From positions 4,311 through 68,310 of the forward strand of contig DASSKC010000041.1 of the NCBI GenBank assembly GCA_035690885.1: a stretch of DNA of 64,000 nucleotides, read 5' to 3'. Positions 34,773 through 44,113 of this stretch are shown here, one piece after another (within the stretch, counting starts at the first letter, position 1; each line of letters opens with the position of its first letter). A program made the position numbers and the translations under genes. The notes beneath the pieces were generated by a model. It was not told the origin of the DNA. It saw nothing but the letters and a program-made list of their open reading frames with translations, and made no database searches. Origin of the DNA: Oleiagrimonas sp035690885. GTDB lineage: Bacteria > Pseudomonadota > Gammaproteobacteria > Xanthomonadales > Rhodanobacteraceae.

Positions 34773-35575
34773 AAAAAATGCAACGACCATCCGCGCCGGA
34801 CACGCGGCACCGACGCATCCGGACGCTCATCAAGAGCGTGCCGCTGTTGTTGCTGGCGGCGGCCGTCGTGCTGTCGCCGCATGCGGCCCACGCCGCCATT
34901 TCCATCCCCGCCCTGAGCAGCTCGCCAACCGCCGACGGTGGGCACGAGTGGTCGCTGCAACTGCAGACCTTGCTGTTGCTGACCAGCCTGATGTTCCTGC
35001 CCGCGGTGTTGCTGATGATGACCTGCTTCACGCGCATCATCATCGTGCTGGGCTTGTTGCGCACCGCCATCGGCACCCACGCGGCACCCCCCAACCAGGT
35101 CTTGCTTGGCCTGACGCTGTTCCTGACGCTTTTTGTCATGGCACCCACGATCCACCAGGTCTACAACGCCGCCTGGGCGCCGCTCAGCGAAGGCAAGATC
35201 AGTTTCCAGCAGGCGCTCGATCACGGCAGCAAACCGCTGCACAAATTCATGATGAGCCAGACCCGCAAGAGCGACCTGAAATTGTTCACGCGTCTGGCCA
35301 AGGCCGGGCCGTATCAAACGCCCAAGGACGTGCCGCTGCGTGTACTGGTTCCGGCTTATGTCACCAGCGAGCTGAAAACCGCGTTCCAGATCGGCTTCAC
35401 CATCTTCATCCCGTTTCTGATCATCGATCTGGTCGTGGCCAGTGTCTTGATGTCGCTGGGCATGATGATGGTGCCGCCGTCCACCATCTCGCTGCCATTC
35501 AAGTTGATGCTGTTCGTGCTGGTGGACGGATGGCATTTGATCATCGGCTCGCTGGTACAGAGCTTCCATCCATGA
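34769..35575 (+). CDS. fliP: FliP export-gate protein (GTG start)
   Basis: 268 aa. An unusually long, basic N-terminus of about 20 residues precedes a cleavable signal peptide (LLLLAAAVVLSPHAAHA), which FliP is known to carry. Family motifs: LTSLMFLPAVLLMMTCFTRIIIVLGLLRTAIGT, QTRKSDLKLFTRLAK, IGFTIFIPFLIIDLVVASVLMSLGMMMVPP and LPFKLMLFVLVDGWHLI. The GTG at 34769 overlaps the fliO stop; an ATG five codons... later at 34778 is the alternative. Confidence 0.96.
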   Translation: MKKMQRPSAPDTRHRRIRTLIKSVPLLLLAAAVVLSPHAAHAAISIPALSSSPTADGGHEWSLQLQTLLLLTSLMFLPAVLLMMTCFTRIIIVLGLLRTAIGTHAAPPNQVLLGLTLFLTLFVMAPTIHQVYNAAWAPLSEGKISFQQALDHGSKPLHKFMMSQTRKSDLKLFTRLAKAGPYQTPKDVPLRVLVPAYVTSELKTAFQIGFTIFIPFLIIDLVVASVLMSLGMMMVPPSTISLPFKLMLFVLVDGWHLIIGSLVQSFHP

Positions 35576-35600
35576 CGATGCCCGAGAGCAGGAAGATGCG

Positions 35601-35870
35601 ATGACCCCCGAAACCGTCATGAGCATGTCCCACCACGCAATGATGGTGGCCTTGATGCTGGCCTCGCCGCTGCTGCTGACGGCACTGGCGGTCGGCTTGC
35701 TGGTCAGCCTGTTCCAGGCCGCCACGCAGATCAACGAAATGACGCTGTCGTTCATTCCCAAGATCTTGATCGTGTGCGCCGTGCTGATCGTGGCCGGGCC
35801 GTGGATGCTGTCGCTGATCGTCGATTACACGATCACGCTGTTCCACAGTCTGCCCGCGCTGATCCACTGA
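35601..35870 (+). CDS. fliQ: FliQ export-gate protein
   Basis: 89 aa, two membrane helices. Typical sequence SPLLLTALAVGLLVSLFQAATQINEMTLSFIPKI then ILIVCAVLIVAGPWML. Part of the FliPQR channel through which rod, hook and filament subunits pass. Starts 25 nt after fliP. Confidence 0.96.
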   Translation: MTPETVMSMSHHAMMVALMLASPLLLTALAVGLLVSLFQAATQINEMTLSFIPKILIVCAVLIVAGPWMLSLIVDYTITLFHSLPALIH

Positions 35871-35895
35871 CTGCCCGGCGGCGGACGGACGCACC

Positions 35896-36690
35896 ATGGT
35901 CACGGTCGATTCGGCACAATTGCACCAGTGGCTGGTACTTTTCGTGTGGCCGTTGTTCCGCCTGCTGGCGTTCATGATGACGGCGCCGGTGCTGGGTCAC
36001 CACGCCATTCCGAGAACCGTCAAGCTCGGTCTGGCCTTGCTGCTCACGTTCCTGATCGCGCCCACCCTCCCGGCGCCACCCCCGATTCCGGTGTGGTCGT
36101 GGGCCGGCATGGGCATCATCGTCGAGCAAGTGTTGATCGGCGCGGCCATGGGCCTGTTGTTGCGCGTGGTTTTTGCCGCCGTGATGGTTGCCGGCGACTA
36201 CGTCGGCCTGCAGATGGGCCTGGCCTTTGCCACCTTCGTGTCGCCGGACACGGGCACCAACACCATGATCCTGGCGCGCATTTTGTACATCATCGCGATC
36301 TTGATGTTTCTGGCGCTGGACGGCCAATTGATGGTGATCCAGACGCTGGCCTACAGCTTCCACACGCTGCCGATCGGTTACGGCAGCCTGAACGTTGATG
36401 CATTCAATCTTCTGGTGCGCGCCGGCAGCACCGTGTTCACGGCCGGGCTGGTGCTGGCGTTGCCGTTGGTGACCGCACTGTTGATCGTCAACCTGTGCCT
36501 GGGCATCCTCAACCGTTCGGCACCGCAGATGACGGTGTTCTCGGTCGGCTTTCCGACCTCGTTGCTGCTGGGCATATTCTTGCTGGCGATGATGATGGGC
36601 GATCTGGGCCGCTACCTCGATGTGCTGTTCGGGCACGGCCTGGACATGCTGCACGCGTTGATCCAGGCGATGGCACCGGCGCCACCGTGA
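35896..36690 (+). CDS. fliR: FliR export-gate protein
   Basis: 264 aa, about six membrane helices. Motifs include LFRLLAFMMTAPVLGHHAIPRTVKLGLALLL (residues 16-46), GDYVGLQMGLAFATFVSP near 100 and APQMTVFSVGFPTSLLLGIFLL near 215. Last gene of the fliL operon; convergent with flgL 43 nt away. Confidence 0.96.
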   Translation: MVTVDSAQLHQWLVLFVWPLFRLLAFMMTAPVLGHHAIPRTVKLGLALLLTFLIAPTLPAPPPIPVWSWAGMGIIVEQVLIGAAMGLLLRVVFAAVMVAGDYVGLQMGLAFATFVSPDTGTNTMILARILYIIAILMFLALDGQLMVIQTLAYSFHTLPIGYGSLNVDAFNLLVRAGSTVFTAGLVLALPLVTALLIVNLCLGILNRSAPQMTVFSVGFPTSLLLGIFLLAMMMGDLGRYLDVLFGHGLDMLHALIQAMAPAPP

Positions 36691-36732
36691 TCGCACAGGC
36701 GCGCCGGCCTCTCGCCACGTACCGGCTGAAAA

Positions 36733-37953
36733 CTACATGTAGTTGAACAGACTCAGCCCCTTCATCGACACGAAGCTTTTCTGCGCGGCCTGCAGCCCGA
36801 CCATGCGCATGCTGTACTCGGCGGCGGCCTGGACGTAATCAAGGTCGACCAGATTGGACTTGGTCTGCGCGTAGTTGATCTTGCGGTTGCCAGCCACCTT
36901 GTCGACCACGTCCAGTTCGTTGAGACGCGAGCCGACCTTGGCGCGCACCATCAGGATGTTGTCGAGGTTGTTGTCGAATTTGGACAAGGTGTTGTCGAGG
37001 GTATTGCGCAGCCGCGCGCGGTCGGCCTCGTCCTGCACCGGCGATTTCAATGCTGCCAACGCCTTCTCGAAGGTCTTGAACAGGTTGGTGTTGAAATTTT
37101 TGGCCTGGTCCACGGCAAGGGTGTCGCCAGCGACCGGTTTGCCGTCCAGTTGCATCGACAGACCCGCGTACTCAATGCTTTGTCCCGGCGTGTACGCTTG
37201 CGCCGCCTGCAGCGTGGTGCCGGCGCCGTCGGTAATTTCGTAGGTGGCATTGCCGCCGGCGTCGATACCGAAGCGGACGGTGAAAGGCGTGCCGTAACCG
37301 GGATCGGTCGTATCGACCACGTTAGGCCCCTTGAACGTGACGCTGCCGCCGTTGCCACTGTCGGCGACGGCCAGGAAACCGTGCGTGCCCTGCGCACCTT
37401 CGAAGACTTCCGCGCCGGTATTGCCGACGGACATCAAGCGCGAGGCATCGACGCGCAAGCGCCGCGTCTGGTTTCCGCCGGCATAGGTGATATCGCCGGT
37501 CACCGGATCGGTGACGAAGGGCTTGGCGTTGTTCTGGTAACCGCCGAACAGATAGCGGCCGTTGCCGTCGGTGGCGTTGGCCTGGCCCACGAGCGTATGG
37601 AAAATGCCCTCCAGCTGGCTGGCCACCGAGGCGCGATCGGCATCGCTCAAGGTGCCGTTGGCGGCCTCCAGAATCAGCGTGCGGGCACTGATGACCGCGT
37701 CACTGACGCCGCCGAGGACGTTCTCCTCCATGGACAGCGCATTGCGCGCGCTGACGCGGGTGGCGGTGTACTGCTGGTTGACCGCCTGGGCCTGGCTGAC
37801 CTGGACCGCACGCGAGGCGGCCTGCGGATCGTCCGAGGGTCGCACGACGCGACGCCCGGACGCGATCTGCTGGCTCAAGTGCAGCAGCTGGCTGCGCTGG
37901 TTGTTCATGGACCGCGTGCTCAACGCGTAGAGGGTCCGGGTGCTTACTCGCAT
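36733..37953 (-). CDS. flgL: FlgL hook-filament junction protein (HAP3)
   Basis: 406 aa. Flagellin-like N- and C-terminal coils: LSQQIASGRRVVRPSDDPQAASRAVQVSQ near residues 27-55 and LVDLDYVQAAAEYSMRMVGLQAAQKSFVSMKGLSLFNYM at the end. Joins hook (via FlgK) to filament. It follows flgK by 18 nt and shares its FliA promoter. The last codons and stop form the palindrome AACTACATGTAGTT. Confidence 0.95.
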   Translation of the reverse strand: MRVSTRTLYALSTRSMNNQRSQLLHLSQQIASGRRVVRPSDDPQAASRAVQVSQAQAVNQQYTATRVSARNALSMEENVLGGVSDAVISARTLILEAANGTLSDADRASVASQLEGIFHTLVGQANATDGNGRYLFGGYQNNAKPFVTDPVTGDITYAGGNQTRRLRVDASRLMSVGNTGAEVFEGAQGTHGFLAVADSGNGGSVTFKGPNVVDTTDPGYGTPFTVRFGIDAGGNATYEITDGAGTTLQAAQAYTPGQSIEYAGLSMQLDGKPVAGDTLAVDQAKNFNTNLFKTFEKALAALKSPVQDEADRARLRNTLDNTLSKFDNNLDNILMVRAKVGSRLNELDVVDKVAGNRKINYAQTKSNLVDLDYVQAAAEYSMRMVGLQAAQKSFVSMKGLSLFNYM

Positions 37954-37971
37954 GATCGATTCCTCGGTTTG

Positions 37972-39594
37972 TCAGCGCAGGCGCAAGATGGTGTCGAGAA
38001 TGCTGGCGCCGGCCTGGATGACCTGGGCGTTGGCCTGGTAGTAATGCTGATAGCGAATCAGGTTGGCCGCTTCCTCGTCCAGGCTGACCCCGGATTGCGA
38101 CTGCTGGACCTTGGTCAGCTGGTCGCTCAGCCCCTGCTGGGCCTTTAAATTGACCTGCACGGTGCTGGTCTGGTTGCCCACGTCACCCACCAGCGAGGCA
38201 TAAGCCTGGCTCACCGTGGCGGCACCACCGACCAGATCCTGGCGCTGCAGCTTTTCCAGCGCCAGCGCATTTTCGTTGTTGCCACTGCCACCACTGGTAC
38301 TGGCGGCGGCAATCAGCGAGCCGTCCTGGATCAGGTTGTCCATGCCACCGGCAGCGGCGCGCGTGGGTTGCAGCTCGAACGTGTCGCCATCGGCCAGCTG
38401 CGCGGGGTTGGCCACCGTCAACGTGACGCCAGCCAGATGCAACTGGTTGCCGGCATCCAGCGTGGCGGTGAAGCTTTGCCGGGTACCGATACGCGTGACC
38501 TTGAACGTCCCGGTAGCCGCATCGGTGACCTGCAAGGTGTAGTCGCTGCTGGTCAGCTGGCTGATATCGCCGAAACTGGCGCTCATGCTCGCCGTGCCGG
38601 TATTGCGCGCATTGGAGTACACACGCGGCTGGCCGACGGCGAACATCGCCTGGCCGGCATTGCCTTCGATGTCGACGCCGGCCGTCTGCACCTGGTTGAT
38701 GCCGGCAGCAAACGACGCCGCCAACTGGCCCAGCTTGTTGCGGGTCGGGATCAGACTCTGGTCGCGAAACTTCAGCAGGCCGCCCAGGGTGCCGCCGGAA
38801 AATGTCTCGTCGGTCAGCTCGATCAGGTTGCCGCCCGAATCGTGGTAACCGATGGCAATCCGGGTCGGATCGGCATCCGAGCGCAGGGTCTCGAGCTTGA
38901 AATGGCGGTTGCCGCTGACCAGCGGCTGGCCGTTGCCGATGGAAATGTTGTAGGTGCCGTTGTCCTGCACGGTGGCGTTGATATCCACGTGTCTGGCCAG
39001 CTCGGCCACCAGATGATCGCGCTGGTTGAGCAGGCTGTTCGGTGCCTTGCCGACCTTGGCCTTGGCCAGCGCGACCTGCCGGTTCATGTGCGCGATCTGG
39101 CCGGTCAGATTGTTGATCTGCGTGACCTGGTCATGCAGCTGGCCGTTGACGCCATCCGTCATGTCGCTCAGATAACGGTCAAAGGAACGGAACTGCGCGG
39201 CGAGTGTGTTGGCATTGCCGACCACACCTTGACGCGCGGCCGGGTCGGACGGATGCGCGGCAAGGTCGCCGACGGCCGAAAAAAAGTTCTGCATCAGCGG
39301 CGCCAGACCCGCGTCCTGATCGGCGAGCAAGTTGTCGATCTGGCTGACCTGGCCGTGATAGGCCTCGAGCCCGCTGGTGCGGCTGTTGGCTGCGTTCAAT
39401 TGCTGCGCCACGTAGCGGTTGAACTGACGCTGGATATCGGCGACCTGCACGCCGCGTCCGGCACCCTTTTCCGACAGCATCACCACTTCGCGGTTGTAGC
39501 CGGGCGTGTTGACGTTGCTGATGTTGTTGCTGGCCACGTACAAGGCGTTGCGCGCCGCGTTCAAGCCGCTCAAGCCAATGGAAAAAATGCTCAT
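37972..39594 (-). CDS. flgK: FlgK hook-associated protein 1
   Basis: 540 aa, close to the enteric length. N-terminal rod/hook motif LSGLNAARNALYVASNNISNVNTPGYNRE at residues 9-37, and C-terminal DEEAANLIRYQHYYQANAQVIQAGASILDTIL. The middle is variable. First of the FliA-dependent flgKL pair, downstream of flgJ but with its own late promoter. Confidence 0.96.
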   Translation of the reverse strand: MSIFSIGLSGLNAARNALYVASNNISNVNTPGYNREVVMLSEKGAGRGVQVADIQRQFNRYVAQQLNAANSRTSGLEAYHGQVSQIDNLLADQDAGLAPLMQNFFSAVGDLAAHPSDPAARQGVVGNANTLAAQFRSFDRYLSDMTDGVNGQLHDQVTQINNLTGQIAHMNRQVALAKAKVGKAPNSLLNQRDHLVAELARHVDINATVQDNGTYNISIGNGQPLVSGNRHFKLETLRSDADPTRIAIGYHDSGGNLIELTDETFSGGTLGGLLKFRDQSLIPTRNKLGQLAASFAAGINQVQTAGVDIEGNAGQAMFAVGQPRVYSNARNTGTASMSASFGDISQLTSSDYTLQVTDAATGTFKVTRIGTRQSFTATLDAGNQLHLAGVTLTVANPAQLADGDTFELQPTRAAAGGMDNLIQDGSLIAAASTSGGSGNNENALALEKLQRQDLVGGAATVSQAYASLVGDVGNQTSTVQVNLKAQQGLSDQLTKVQQSQSGVSLDEEAANLIRYQHYYQANAQVIQAGASILDTILRLR

Positions 39595-39623
39595 TCGATT
39601 ATTTCCTCAAACCCATGTGATGC

Positions 39624-39650
39624 TTATCGGCTGGAGCATGTGATTCTTTA
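39624..39650 (-). promoter_or_regulatory. FliA (sigma-28) promoter of flgKL
   Basis: Minus strand TAAAGAAT - 11 nt - GCCGATAA; perfect -10 and canonical spacing, two changes in the -35. Lies 30 nt upstream of the flgK start, in the 174-nt gap after flgJ. Confidence 0.88.
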
Positions 39651-39768
39651 TGCTGGAAACGCATCTGCAAGCTTCGTCACCGGAGTGCTTCCAAGCTGTT
39701 CGGTCGGCGCGCATGCATGACGTGGCTTGCCGTGACCCGTCGGCAACAACCGCATTGCCAAACAGAGA

Positions 39769-40698
39769 CTAGAAACCAGCAGCCTGTTTGATCTGCCGCA
39801 TGATGGCAATCAGCTTGTCGGCGTAGTTCGGGTCGGTGGCATAGCCGCTGGCCTGCAGTGCCCGAGCCTGTTGCTGCGGCGTGGCGGCGCGACGCACGCT
39901 GGCGTAGCGCGAGCTTTGCATCAACTTCGCATGGTCGACGAAGGCATCGGCGTAGGACCCGTAGGCGCGGAAGGATGCGTCCACGCGGATCATGTCCCCG
40001 TTGCGGTATTCGTGGGTCGCCACCGTCGTGGTCCGGCCCTGCCAATCGCTGCCGGCCTTGATGCCGAACAGGTTGTGGCTGTCACGTCCGCCTTGGGCCG
40101 CAATGTCGTGTCGCCCCCAGCCGGTTTCCAGGGCTGCCTGCGCGAGGATCAGCAAGGGCGATACGCCGCTGACCTTGGCCGCCGTGTACGCGGCATGGGC
40201 AAACTGTTTGACGAAATGCACAAACGTGCCGTCGGCATCGGATTGGCTCGTATCCGCCTGTGCAGGTACCGGCGTCTTCAAGCCGGATGCGGGAGCCGAC
40301 CGCGCCGCGACTCGCGCCGACAGCGACACCAGTGGCTCGCGCGCAAACCGCGTGCCGGTCACGCCGGGGGCCGGCACGTTGTTGCTTGTCGACGTGCCGC
40401 CGGAAGACAACTGGCGGATCAACATTTGCGCCAGACCGATGCTGTCGCCGGCCGTGTTCTGTGCCAGCTGGCGATCGAGCAGCGACTGGTACAACTGCAC
40501 CTGGCGGTTGTCGGTCATGCCGCCGTGAAACCCGGCCTTGCGCATGCTCTGCAACATGCGGGCGACAAACAGCGCCTCGAACTTTTGCGCCACGTCGTGA
40601 AGCTGCGACTGCGGGTTGCGCCGGGCCGCCTGACGCAGGCTGTCGAATCCGCTCATATCAAGCGCAAAGCGGGCGTTGTGCAGCGACGGGACGGCCAT
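39769..40698 (-). CDS. flgJ: FlgJ rod cap with peptidoglycan hydrolase domain
   Basis: 309 aa. N-terminal rod-scaffolding domain (DVAQKFEALFVARMLQSMRKAGF, residues about 28-52) and C-terminal glucosaminidase domain (GVSPLLILAQAALETGWGRHDI with catalytic Glu near residue 193, NLFGIKAGSDWQG, VDASFRAYGSYADAFVDHAKL). The bifunctional beta/gammaproteobacterial form. The ATG at 40698 overlaps the flgI stop as TGATG; a GTG one codon earlier is possible. Confidence 0.95.
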   Translation of the reverse strand: MAVPSLHNARFALDMSGFDSLRQAARRNPQSQLHDVAQKFEALFVARMLQSMRKAGFHGGMTDNRQVQLYQSLLDRQLAQNTAGDSIGLAQMLIRQLSSGGTSTSNNVPAPGVTGTRFAREPLVSLSARVAARSAPASGLKTPVPAQADTSQSDADGTFVHFVKQFAHAAYTAAKVSGVSPLLILAQAALETGWGRHDIAAQGGRDSHNLFGIKAGSDWQGRTTTVATHEYRNGDMIRVDASFRAYGSYADAFVDHAKLMQSSRYASVRRAATPQQQARALQASGYATDPNYADKLIAIMRQIKQAAGF

Positions 40699-41843
40699 CA
40701 CATCACCACCAGGTCGGCATTGAGAGAGCCCGAAGCCTTGAGCGCCTCCAGAATCGACATGAGATCCTGCGGCGTGGCACCCAACGCATTGAGCGCATGC
40801 ACCACCTTCATCAGGTCGGCACCCTTGACCATGCGCAGCGAACCTTGCTGCTCGCGAATGGCGATGCTGCTGTTGGACACGCGCGCCGTGCTGCCACCGG
40901 AAAACGGCCCCGGCTGACTGATCCGGTTCCGAGTATTGATCACCACCGACAAGCCGCCATAAGCCACCGCGGCCGGCTTCAGCGACACGTGCTGGTTGAG
41001 CACCACGGTGCCGGTCCGTGCATTGATGACGACCTTGGCCGGTGCCGCCGCCGGCGTCACTTCCAGACCCAGAACACGCGCCATGAAATTCACGCGTCGA
41101 TTGGATTCATGCGGCCCCTGAATGCGGATCGTGCGCGCATTGGTGGCCGCGGCCACCGGCTTGCCGAAAGCGTTGTTGATGGTTTGCACTACGCGCTCGG
41201 CGGTACCGAAACTGGCGCGTTCCAGTTGCAGCTTGAGGACCCCGCCGTGACGACCGAGATTCAGCGGCACGCTGCGCTCGACGATGGCGCCGCCGTTGAT
41301 GGAACCCCCGGCCGTCTGGTTGACCTGCACACTGGAACCGTTGGCACTGGCACCGGCACCACCGACCAGAAGATGGCCCTGGGCGATGGCGTAGGTCTTG
41401 CCGTTGATGCCCTTGAGCGGTGTCATCAGCAAGGTGCCACCACGCAGGCTCTTGGCATTGCCGACCGAGGACACCACCACATCGATGCGCTGGCCGGATG
41501 CGGCAAACGGTGGCAACCTGGCCGTCACCATCACCGCCGCCACGTTGCGCAATTGCATGTTGGAACCATCCGGGATGGTGATCCCCAGACGCGTGAACAT
41601 GTTCTTCAAGCCCTGCACGGTAAAGGGCGTCTGCATGGTCTGGTCGCCGGTGCCATCCAGGCCCACGACCAGCCCGTAACCGACCAGCACGTTGTCGCGC
41701 ACGCCGGCGAAGTGCGCCAGATCACGCAGCGGTCGTGCGTTCGCATGCGCCGGAGCAACCGTGACCAACGTCAACAGCACGCTTGCGAACACTTGCCATG
41801 CGGCTCCGGTGAACGGTCGGCGTGGTCGGGTTGAAGCGTTCAT
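40698..41843 (-). CDS. flgI: FlgI P-ring protein
   Basis: 381 aa. Sec signal peptide of about 35 residues ending AHA, then the P-ring protein: RPLRDLAHFAGVRDNVLVGYGLVVGLDGTGDQT, NVAAVMVTARLPPFAASGQRIDVVVSSVGNAKSLRGGTLLMTPL. Forms the periplasmic bushing around the rod. Eleven nt after flgH; its stop overlaps flgJ. Confidence 0.96.
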   Translation of the reverse strand: MNASTRPRRPFTGAAWQVFASVLLTLVTVAPAHANARPLRDLAHFAGVRDNVLVGYGLVVGLDGTGDQTMQTPFTVQGLKNMFTRLGITIPDGSNMQLRNVAAVMVTARLPPFAASGQRIDVVVSSVGNAKSLRGGTLLMTPLKGINGKTYAIAQGHLLVGGAGASANGSSVQVNQTAGGSINGGAIVERSVPLNLGRHGGVLKLQLERASFGTAERVVQTINNAFGKPVAAATNARTIRIQGPHESNRRVNFMARVLGLEVTPAAAPAKVVINARTGTVVLNQHVSLKPAAVAYGGLSVVINTRNRISQPGPFSGGSTARVSNSSIAIREQQGSLRMVKGADLMKVVHALNALGATPQDLMSILEALKASGSLNADLVVM

Positions 41844-41853
41844 GGCGATTACC

Positions 41854-42543
41854 TCAGAACGGCCAGATGTCGAGCATCAGGTGTTGCAGCCAACCCATGC
41901 GCTGGGCATCGCTGATGTAGCCGTCACCGACGTACTCGATGCGTGCATCGGCCACGCGCGTGGACAGCACGCTGTTGTTGGTACCAATGTGGCGCGGATC
42001 GACGGTGCCGGAAAAGCGGATGAATTCGGTGCCCTTGTTGATGGCGATCTGCTTCTCGCCGCGCACGCGCAAGTTGCCGTTGCCCAGCACCTTGACCACG
42101 GTCACCGTGAGCGTGCCGGTGAACGTGTTGCCGGCGCTGGTGGCGCCACCGCCCTTGAAATCGGTGCCGGACTTGATGTCCATGCCGTAGTCGCCCAGAC
42201 GCTCCAGACCGGCGGGCACCAGGTCCGGGGAAAAGCTGGTCTTGCTGGAACGATTGGCACTGCTTTGCGAACGCTTGCTCGCACTGACCTGTTCGTCGAA
42301 CAGCACGGTCAGAAGATCACCGACACGATGCGGGCGCAGGTCCTCGAACAGTGCCCGGTTGCTGCGGTTGCCCTGGAAGATGGAACCGTCGGCCAGCGCT
42401 GGCGCAGGCGGCGGCACGGTCACCGGCTTGACGTTGCCGACAATCGAATCATGGAACACGCCGGCACAACCGGACAACGCCAGCACGGATACCGCGGCCA
42501 GCGCCACGGCCTTACAGACGGCTGAGACGCGCAAGCATTTCAT
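41854..42543 (-). CDS. flgH: FlgH L-ring lipoprotein
   Basis: 229 aa. Lipoprotein signal with lipobox LSGC near residue 26. Family motifs: SIFQGNRSNRALFEDLRPHRVGDLLTVLFDE and GEKQIAINKGTEFIRFSGTVDPRHIGTNNSVLSTRVADARIEYVGDGYI. Builds the outer-membrane L ring, implying a Gram-negative envelope. The chosen start lies within the last codons of flgG (32-nt overlap). Confidence 0.96.
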   Translation of the reverse strand: MKCLRVSAVCKAVALAAVSVLALSGCAGVFHDSIVGNVKPVTVPPPAPALADGSIFQGNRSNRALFEDLRPHRVGDLLTVLFDEQVSASKRSQSSANRSSKTSFSPDLVPAGLERLGDYGMDIKSGTDFKGGGATSAGNTFTGTLTVTVVKVLGNGNLRVRGEKQIAINKGTEFIRFSGTVDPRHIGTNNSVLSTRVADARIEYVGDGYISDAQRMGWLQHLMLDIWPF

Positions 42544-43294
42544 CGGAGGATTTCACCGCCTTGGAGTTGATTTCGTAGGCGCGCTGGGTCTGGATCATGT
42601 TGACCATCGCCTCGACCACATTGACGTTGGAGGTCTCCACATAGGACTGATTCAGACGCCCGGCACCGTTCATGCCGGGGATCGACTCGTTGCGCATGCC
42701 CGAGGCCGACGTGGCCAGATACAGATTGCCGCCCATGCTTTGCAAGCCGGCCGGATTGACGAACGTGGACAGGCTCAACTGACCCACCTGCACCGCCTGG
42801 TTGTTGCCCGGTTCGGTGACCGACACGGTGCCGTCCTTGCCGATGGTGATCGACAAGGCATCACGCGGAATCATGATGGCCGGCTGCAACGGGTAGCCGC
42901 TGGCATTGACCATCTGACCGTTCTTGTCGACCGCGAAGCTGCCGTCGCGGGTATAGGCGTAATCGCCATTGGGCAGCAGCACGCGAAAGAAGCCGCGACC
43001 GTTGATGGCCACGTCCTTGGAGTTGCCGGTGTGCTCGAGGCTGCCCTGGGTATGGATGCGTTCGGTCGCCGCCAGGCGCACGCCCGAACCAAGCTCAAGA
43101 CCCGTCGGCAAGGCATCCTGGATGTTGTTGCGGCCGCCGGCCTGGCGCACGTTCTGATACAACAGATCCTGAAACACGGCGCGTGATTTCTTGAAGCCGT
43201 TGGTGCTGACGTTGGCCAGGTTGTTGGCGATCACGTCCATGCGTGTTTGTTGGGCTTCGAGACCGGTCTTGGCGGTCCACAGTGCTTTCATCAT
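42512..43294 (-). CDS. flgG: FlgG distal rod protein
   Basis: 260 aa, the enteric length. N-terminal ALWTAKTGLEAQQTRMDVIANNLANVSTNGFKKSRAVFQDLLYQ and C-terminal LNQSYVETSNVNVVEAMVNMIQTQRAYEINSKAVKSSDEML are typical. The ATG at 43294 follows a GGAG site nine nt upstream; the longer reading starts at a TTG. Confidence 0.96.
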   Translation of the reverse strand: MMKALWTAKTGLEAQQTRMDVIANNLANVSTNGFKKSRAVFQDLLYQNVRQAGGRNNIQDALPTGLELGSGVRLAATERIHTQGSLEHTGNSKDVAINGRGFFRVLLPNGDYAYTRDGSFAVDKNGQMVNASGYPLQPAIMIPRDALSITIGKDGTVSVTEPGNNQAVQVGQLSLSTFVNPAGLQSMGGNLYLATSASGMRNESIPGMNGAGRLNQSYVETSNVNVVEAMVNMIQTQRAYEINSKAVKSSDEMLARLSRL

Positions 43295-43330
43295 GGTGTC
43301 ATTCTCCAATTATCGACCGTTCGTCGGCGC

Positions 43331-44080
43331 TCACAGCGACAGCATCCGGTTGGCGTCGCGCGCGTTGTCGTCACTGCTGCTGATGACTTTCATCTGCATG
43401 TCGTACAAGCGCGAGTTGGCGATCATGTCGACCATCGAACCGACTGCGCTGACATTGCTGCCTTCCAGGGAACCGGTTTGCAGCCGGGCATCGTCATCTC
43501 CCGGCAGCGGTGTGCTCACGCCATTGGCAGCCACCGAGCGAAACAGGCCATCGGCGCTGCGGGTCAACGCGCCTGGCGGCGGCGTGACCAGCTTCAACCG
43601 ACCTACCGGTGCCAGGGCGTCCGGGTTTTCACCAGCACCGATGGCGCTGATGGTGCCGTCGGTACCGATGAAGAGCCTGGACCCCAACGGCACGATGATC
43701 GGCCCGTTCTCGCCCACCACCGGATGACCGCCACTGGTGATCATGCCGTTGCCGTTGACCTGCAAGTCACCGCGCCGGGTATAAGCCTGATTGCCCTGGG
43801 CATCCTGCACGGCCAGCCAGGCACGGCCTTCCATTGCCACGTCCAACGGGCGACCGGTGGCAACGATGGGGCCGGGCGAAAAGTCCGACCCGGAGGTGGC
43901 GGCCATCACCGACACCCGCGTGTCATGCACGCCGGCGCCTTGCACCGGCACCGCCCGCATCGCGAACAGCTGCGCGCGAAACCCGGCCGTGGACACATTG
44001 GCCAGATTGTTGCTGATGACCGCCTGTCGGTTGAGTGACTGCGCGGCCCCGCTCATGGCGGTGTAGATCATGCGGTCCAT
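43331..44080 (-). CDS. flgF: FlgF proximal rod protein
   Basis: 249 aa. DRMIYTAMSGAAQSLNRQAVISNNLANVSTAGFRAQLFAMRAVPVQG at residues 2-48 and a C-terminal LEGSNVSAVGSMVDMIANSRLYDMQMKVISSSDDNARDANRML fit FlgF. Starts 34 nt after flgE and ends 37 nt before flgG. Confidence 0.95.
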   Translation of the reverse strand: MDRMIYTAMSGAAQSLNRQAVISNNLANVSTAGFRAQLFAMRAVPVQGAGVHDTRVSVMAATSGSDFSPGPIVATGRPLDVAMEGRAWLAVQDAQGNQAYTRRGDLQVNGNGMITSGGHPVVGENGPIIVPLGSRLFIGTDGTISAIGAGENPDALAPVGRLKLVTPPPGALTRSADGLFRSVAANGVSTPLPGDDDARLQTGSLEGSNVSAVGSMVDMIANSRLYDMQMKVISSSDDNARDANRMLSL

Positions 44081-44113
44081 GGAAGCTCCCTACGCTGCGG
44101 GCTCACGTTACGC